64,000 nt of DNA from positions 1 to 64,000 of the forward strand of contig DAIPYN010000004.1 of the NCBI GenBank assembly GCA_036782715.1. The letters run 5' to 3'. The position numbers and the translations under genes are program-made. The DNA comes from UBA3478 sp036782715 (GTDB lineage Bacteria > Bacteroidota > Bacteroidia > Flavobacteriales > Flavobacteriaceae). Below are positions 60,421-64,000 of this stretch, in pieces (position 1 is the stretch's first letter; each line of letters starts with the position of its first letter). A model generated the notes under the pieces. It searched no databases. It was not told the origin of the DNA and saw only the letters and a program-made list of their open reading frames with translations.

Positions 60421-60441
60421 AAGATCTATATTCTGAGAAAT

Positions 60442-61485
60442 TTAATTTGAGAAAAAGTCTAAAGCCGACTGAGGTAATAGAACCTTATCAATTAAATGAA
60501 TTACTCCATTCGAAGCCATGATGTCAGCTGCTTCAATGTTGGCATCTACTTCACTCGCGTCTCCAATAACGAATGCATTTCCCGAGGCAATTACTTCAAT
60601 TTTATTATCGGAAAATGCCGTAACAACTTCTCCTGCTGCTAAATCGGTTGATTTTATTTCTCCAGGAACTACATGATAAAGTAAGATATTCTTCAATAAA
60701 TCTATTTCTTCGGTTGTATCGAAATCGTCAAGGCCATTGTACTCACTCCCGAGTGCGTCTAATAAGGCTACAAATGCAGTATTAGTGGGTGCAAAAACAG
60801 TAAAAGGACCCTCTCCGTTAAGCGTATCAGCGAGGAAGGTTTTGATGACAGCATCACGTAAGACCGAAACACTCTCAGTAGCGACTGCGATATCAACGAT
60901 AGTGTTTTGAGGTAACAATACATCTAGTACCTCTTGAGGCACTAGAACTTTATCAATGATATGTACAATACCATTAGACGTCAAAACGTCTGGGGTTAGT
61001 ACCCTAGCATCTTCAGAGGTAGCATCTGAAATCCTAACTCCTCCCGATAAGGAAAAAGTTAATTCTCCTCCTTGAACGGTTTGCGCGGTCATCCCTTCTT
61101 GAATCATCGAAGATGAAACTGCCGAAGGCAATACATGATAGGATAAGATTTGTGCGAGGAGTAATTTTTCAGCGTCTGTATCAAAATCATCTAACGTGCT
61201 ATAACCCGGCAAAGATTCGAATAAGGCCGTAAAGGCATCATTGGTTGGAGCAAAAACAGTGAATGGCCCATCCCCACTTAGTGTTTGAATAAGGTTCGTA
61301 GAAGACTCCTGATCTGCTTTTGTTAAAGCAGCAACAAGAGAATCTAAAAGATCCACATCAATCGCTGTTTCCACAATGTTCGGAATTTCACCAGAGGGGT
61401 TAGGAGTATAACCGTCATCATCAGAACAGCTACCTAATGAAAGTGATAATACTACTGTAAGGATACCTAAGAGTAACTTCTTCAT
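60442..61485 (-). CDS. two-domain fasciclin (FAS1) lipoprotein
   Basis: A 347-residue lipoprotein (SLGSC, Cys20) whose mature end reads CSDDDG; SDD after the cysteine is the kind of signal that sends lipoproteins to the cell surface in Bacteroidota. Two FAS1 domains follow (about 40-190 and 195-345), each with the paired motifs GDGPFTVFAPTNDAF / GEGPFTVFAPTNTAF and SNGIVHIIDKVLVP / SNGVIHLIDKVLLP. FAS1 domains mediate adhesion. Stands alone with its own terminator. Confidence 0.95.
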   Translation of the reverse strand: MKKLLLGILTVVLSLSLGSCSDDDGYTPNPSGEIPNIVETAIDVDLLDSLVAALTKADQESSTNLIQTLSGDGPFTVFAPTNDAFTALFESLPGYSTLDDFDTDAEKLLLAQILSYHVLPSAVSSSMIQEGMTAQTVQGGELTFSLSGGVRISDATSEDARVLTPDVLTSNGIVHIIDKVLVPQEVLDVLLPQNTIVDIAVATESVSVLRDAVIKTFLADTLNGEGPFTVFAPTNTAFVALLDALGSEYNGLDDFDTTEEIDLLKNILLYHVVPGEIKSTDLAAGEVVTAFSDNKIEVIASGNAFVIGDASEVDANIEAADIMASNGVIHLIDKVLLPQSALDFFSN

Positions 61486-61539
61486 TTTTTCTTTTCAAGG
61501 TACACAATTTTAAGTCTGTTTAAGAATAATTGAAAAATA

Positions 61540-62322
61540 TTAAACAATATTTAACACCCTAAGCACTTTTAACCAACGTCGATTTTTAATAATAATTGAA
61601 AGTATAAGTGCAGCAATGGAAAGTTTAACCGCCGTGATAACCAAAGGAAATTGTCCCTGAAATACTCCTAAGTGTTTCGTATATATACCGTAGAGTGCCC
61701 AGATAATGGGTAACAGATATACCGTACTGGTTTGTTTAAAATACATAACCGTAGCGATTACAACAATTACAGGAAGTATGATGAGCATCCAGTGCTCCTC
61801 GTTTATACCTAGGGCATTCCAATTAAAGGCTACCAGTAAGGCGGTGAAATTGGCTACCGTCGCAACGGTAATCCATCCTAAATAGACCTCGAAAACAGCC
61901 TTAAAAAATCGTATTTCTTTCGAGGGTCGAGTAGATGATCTAAGCTCGGCTGTGAGATAGATAAGGCTTGTTAGCAATACGAGCATAAGTACTAGGGAGG
62001 TGACCACCTGTAAATAGTGCCAAACAAAAATCCAGGCCATATTTGCCAGGCTATTTATCGCAAACCAAGGAAATAATCTACTGACTATTGCCGTATCAGA
62101 GGTCATTAAGATTTTAATCAAGAACGCGAGCAGTCCCGAATAAATCAATCCCCAGATGCTAAATGCAAAACCAGCAGGAGTAAACAAATTCGGATAAAGT
62201 TCAGAAATCGCACCTGTAGTTAGACCATTAATGGGAAGAGCGTTTGCAGCTCCATTAACGGCAATGACTCCTACAAATAATAGCACATAAGCCGACCTCA
62301 AGAGAAAAAGGTTTCTGGGCAT
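61540..62322 (-). CDS. TspO/MBR-like tryptophan-rich membrane protein
   Basis: A 260-residue membrane protein with seven or eight hydrophobic helices. TTGAISELYPNLFTPAGFAFSIWGLIYSGLLAF and NSLANMAWIFVWHYLQ resemble the TspO family (aromatic-rich, FxPPxxxFxxxW-like), but it is longer than the classic five-helix ~160-residue TspO. Possible porphyrin or sterol-type ligand by family; not shown. Divergent from the FAD oxidoreductase gene over 51 bases. Confidence 0.75.
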   Translation of the reverse strand: MPRNLFLLRSAYVLLFVGVIAVNGAANALPINGLTTGAISELYPNLFTPAGFAFSIWGLIYSGLLAFLIKILMTSDTAIVSRLFPWFAINSLANMAWIFVWHYLQVVTSLVLMLVLLTSLIYLTAELRSSTRPSKEIRFFKAVFEVYLGWITVATVANFTALLVAFNWNALGINEEHWMLIILPVIVVIATVMYFKQTSTVYLLPIIWALYGIYTKHLGVFQGQFPLVITAVKLSIAALILSIIIKNRRWLKVLRVLNIV

Positions 62323-62373
62323 GAATGAGTATTTCTTTTAAAACTAGTAGTTTTATTTCAAAGTAGATCAAAC

Positions 62374-63492
62374 ATGCTAAGCTATTGGGAAAGCGTTTCG
62401 TTCATTAACTATGATTTGATTATCGTTGGCTCGGGAATCGTTGGTTTATCTACGGCTGTCAAATACAAAAAAAGACATCCCAATGCCACCATCGCTATTC
62501 TTGAGCGAGGTGTTTTTCCGAGTGGTGCAAGTACGAAAAATGCAGGGTTTGCCTGTTTCGGATCGATCTCAGAACTCGAAGACGATCTTCAAGAATGCAG
62601 CGAAGATGAGATCGTAGCAATAACCGAAAAACGCTATCGCGGAATTAGTGAACTGAGAAAACTACTAGGAGATGAGGCGATACAATTTGAACCGGTGGGA
62701 GGTTTTGAATTGGGTTTTGACCCATCCGCCTGCGATCGTATTCACTATTATAATGGGATTTTAGAAAATATTTTTCCGAGCGCTCCCTTTTCAGAGGTGT
62801 CTAAAGACCTAATAAACTATCCATTTTCGAAGAGAGTCACTCATCTAATCAAGAATCAGTTCGAGGGCACCATTCATACAGGAAAAATGATGCGAAGCCT
62901 CATCGATCGAGCTCTTGCATTGGGTATTCGAATTTATACCGGATGCGAGGTGAAACAACTTGAATTTGATACGAATCCTGTCAGAATCAGTACGATCACG
63001 AACGAACAAACTGTAGAATTCAGGGCTGCACAAATCGCGCTTTGCACCAACGCCTTTACTTCCTCACTACTACCTGACCTAGATTTAGAGCCAGGAAGAG
63101 GGCAGGTGCTAATCACTAAACCAATACCTCATCTAAATCTACAAGGTTCTTTTCATTACCATCGCGGATACCACTATTTCAGACCGATCGACAATCGTAT
63201 CCTTCTAGGTGGGGGTAGACAACTAGACAAATCGGGTGAGACTAGCTTAGCTATTGAACCCAATGACCTTATTTTAAATCAATTAAAAGACGATTTACAA
63301 AATCTCATTTTACCCGGAATAGAGGTAGGTATCGAATCGAATTGGGCAGGTATTATGGCCTTTGGAAAATCGAAAAACCCCATCGTTAAAAAAGCCTCTG
63401 AAAACGTATTTATTGCGGCGAGGTTGGGCGGTATGGGGATAGCAATTGGTGCAGGAGTCGCCGATGATTTAATTCAGCTTTTAGAAACGTAA
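62374..63492 (+). CDS. FAD-dependent oxidoreductase (DAO fold)
   Basis: A 372-residue flavoprotein: YDLIIVGSGIVGLSTAVKYKKR is the FAD motif, GVFPSGASTKNAGFACFG the second flavin segment typical of the glycine/gamma-glutamylputrescine oxidase group, RGYHYFRPIDNRILLGGGRQ the substrate-domain region, and ARLGGMGIAIGAGVADDL the C-terminal flavin contact. Cytosolic; amine substrate unknown. Its 3' end overlaps the DsrE-like gene by 12 bases. Confidence 0.9.
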   Translation: MLSYWESVSFINYDLIIVGSGIVGLSTAVKYKKRHPNATIAILERGVFPSGASTKNAGFACFGSISELEDDLQECSEDEIVAITEKRYRGISELRKLLGDEAIQFEPVGGFELGFDPSACDRIHYYNGILENIFPSAPFSEVSKDLINYPFSKRVTHLIKNQFEGTIHTGKMMRSLIDRALALGIRIYTGCEVKQLEFDTNPVRISTITNEQTVEFRAAQIALCTNAFTSSLLPDLDLEPGRGQVLITKPIPHLNLQGSFHYHRGYHYFRPIDNRILLGGGRQLDKSGETSLAIEPNDLILNQLKDDLQNLILPGIEVGIESNWAGIMAFGKSKNPIVKKASENVFIAARLGGMGIAIGAGVADDLIQLLET

Positions 63493-64000
63493 TAAAGCAT
63501 ATCCCTTCAGCTGATACATCGTAAGTGTAGTAAGTGCCGACGTGGCCACCTCAAAACCAGGCAACAACTGTGACTTGTCTACCTTTCGTTTGAACATACT
63601 TTGCGAACAAACAACAATATTGACCCCTTGATCAATCAGTTCTTGGTACAAAGGAGCATGGGGATTATCTACGCCAAATTTTTCGCGGTAAAGTTCATTG
63701 CCTAGGGCTGTCCATAATGCACCGCCGTGAACGGCAACAATAACGTTCATATTTTCCTCAGGAACACCTCCCATGACGTGAAGATTCATTAGTCGGGCCA
63801 ATTGATTTACCGAAAATGCCACTTTTGTTTTATCCTCCTCGCCGGTCATCAAATCGACTACGATGTTATAGGTGAGCGATGGGTCTGGCTTTAAGTCTGC
63901 TAAAGGTGCATCGACAACCGTTCCAAAATTTTCGATAACAGAATTTACTGGGGTCTGCCCAAATAAATTGGTGCAGACCCCCAGTACTAATAGATAAAAA
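63481..64000 (-). CDS. exported DsrE-like protein (runs off the right edge)
   Basis: The reading frame stays open to the end of the window, so the start is outside. The visible N-terminal part is hydrophobic (FYLLVLGVCTNLFGQ), the end of a signal peptide, so internal starts near 63852 would be wrong. The rest, with YNIVVDLMTG, NQLARLMNLHVMGGVPEENMNVIVAVHGGAL, HAPLYQELIDQGVNIVVCSQSM and LPGFEVATSALTTLTMYQLKGYAL, fits the DsrE/DsrF-like fold, with one cysteine in VVCSQS at the place of the sulfur-carrying residue. Exported members of this family are of unknown role. Confidence 0.85.
   Translation of the reverse strand, partial: FYLLVLGVCTNLFGQTPVNSVIENFGTVVDAPLADLKPDPSLTYNIVVDLMTGEEDKTKVAFSVNQLARLMNLHVMGGVPEENMNVIVAVHGGALWTALGNELYREKFGVDNPHAPLYQELIDQGVNIVVCSQSMFKRKVDKSQLLPGFEVATSALTTLTMYQLKGYALLRF

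Overview
The window is a chromosomal stretch from a member of the Bacteroidota, most likely order Flavobacteriales. The grounds are: a SusC/SusD-type TonB receptor pair, the type IX secretion/gliding motor genes gldK-gldL-gldM-gldN, a class II HMG-CoA reductase next to a GYDIA-type GHMP kinase, a dipeptidyl peptidase IV beside a POT transporter, lipoproteins with acidic residues after the lipobox, and many upstream regions carrying the Bacteroidota -7 element TAnnTTTG with no obvious Shine-Dalgarno sequence. Genus cannot be fixed by reading. It looks like a draft contig: 100 Ns interrupt the end of katG (5129-5228). Genes are cut at both edges (SusD-like on the left, an exported DsrE-like protein on the right).

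Layout. 1-7.3 kb: susD (partial), susC, a SulP anion transporter, katG. 7.4-12.5 kb: FAD amine oxidase-like protein, small proteins, an ABC-F ATPase, DUF983 protein. 11.5-20.7 kb: a minus-strand run topA - degenerate arginase-fold protein - gldK - gldL - gldM - gldN - FAD oxidoreductase, which encodes the core ring and motor of the type IX secretion system. 20.8-24.7 kb: CotH-like lipoprotein facing away from DUF4956, DUF2490 and an orphan outer-membrane barrel. 24.8-31.2 kb: a plus-strand run miaB - sigma54 activator - lptE - TPR-like - secG - groES - groEL. 31.3-34.0 kb: HMA-MauE fusion, methionine sulfoxide reductase, purH. 34.1-39.6 kb: the rod-shape set mreB-mreC-mreD-PBP2-rodA. 39.6-45.1 kb: Prc protease, surE, lpxB, a short ComEC. 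45.0-48.7 kb: peptide transporter and dipeptidyl peptidase. 48.8-51.0 kb: mevalonate-pathway pair. 51.0-58.7 kb: a minus-strand envelope run coaX - OM barrel - TPR - lptC - small membrane protein - CNNM/CBS protein - PpiD-like isomerase. 58.8-64 kb: tRNA-Phe, PhnA-like protein, AlkB-type hydroxylase, two-domain fasciclin lipoprotein, TspO-like protein, FAD oxidoreductase, DsrE-like protein.

The shared theme is the cell envelope: protein export (T9SS, SecG, PpiD, chaperonin), LPS transport (LptC, LptE, LpxB), peptidoglycan elongation, and nutrient uptake across the outer membrane. I see no insertion sequence, prophage, CRISPR array or clear foreign island. Gene order is mostly of the kind expected for a core flavobacterial chromosome, so I do not claim a clearly new system. 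The most unusual items are a ureohydrolase-fold protein beside gldK that has lost metal ligands, a GldK with no readable lipobox, an lptC gene with no standard start codon before its signal peptide, a 19-bp perfect palindrome upstream of katG, long convergent gene overlaps, and the uncharacterised CotH/DUF4956/DUF2490 neighbourhood. No intergenic stretch longer than 300 bases exists in the window.
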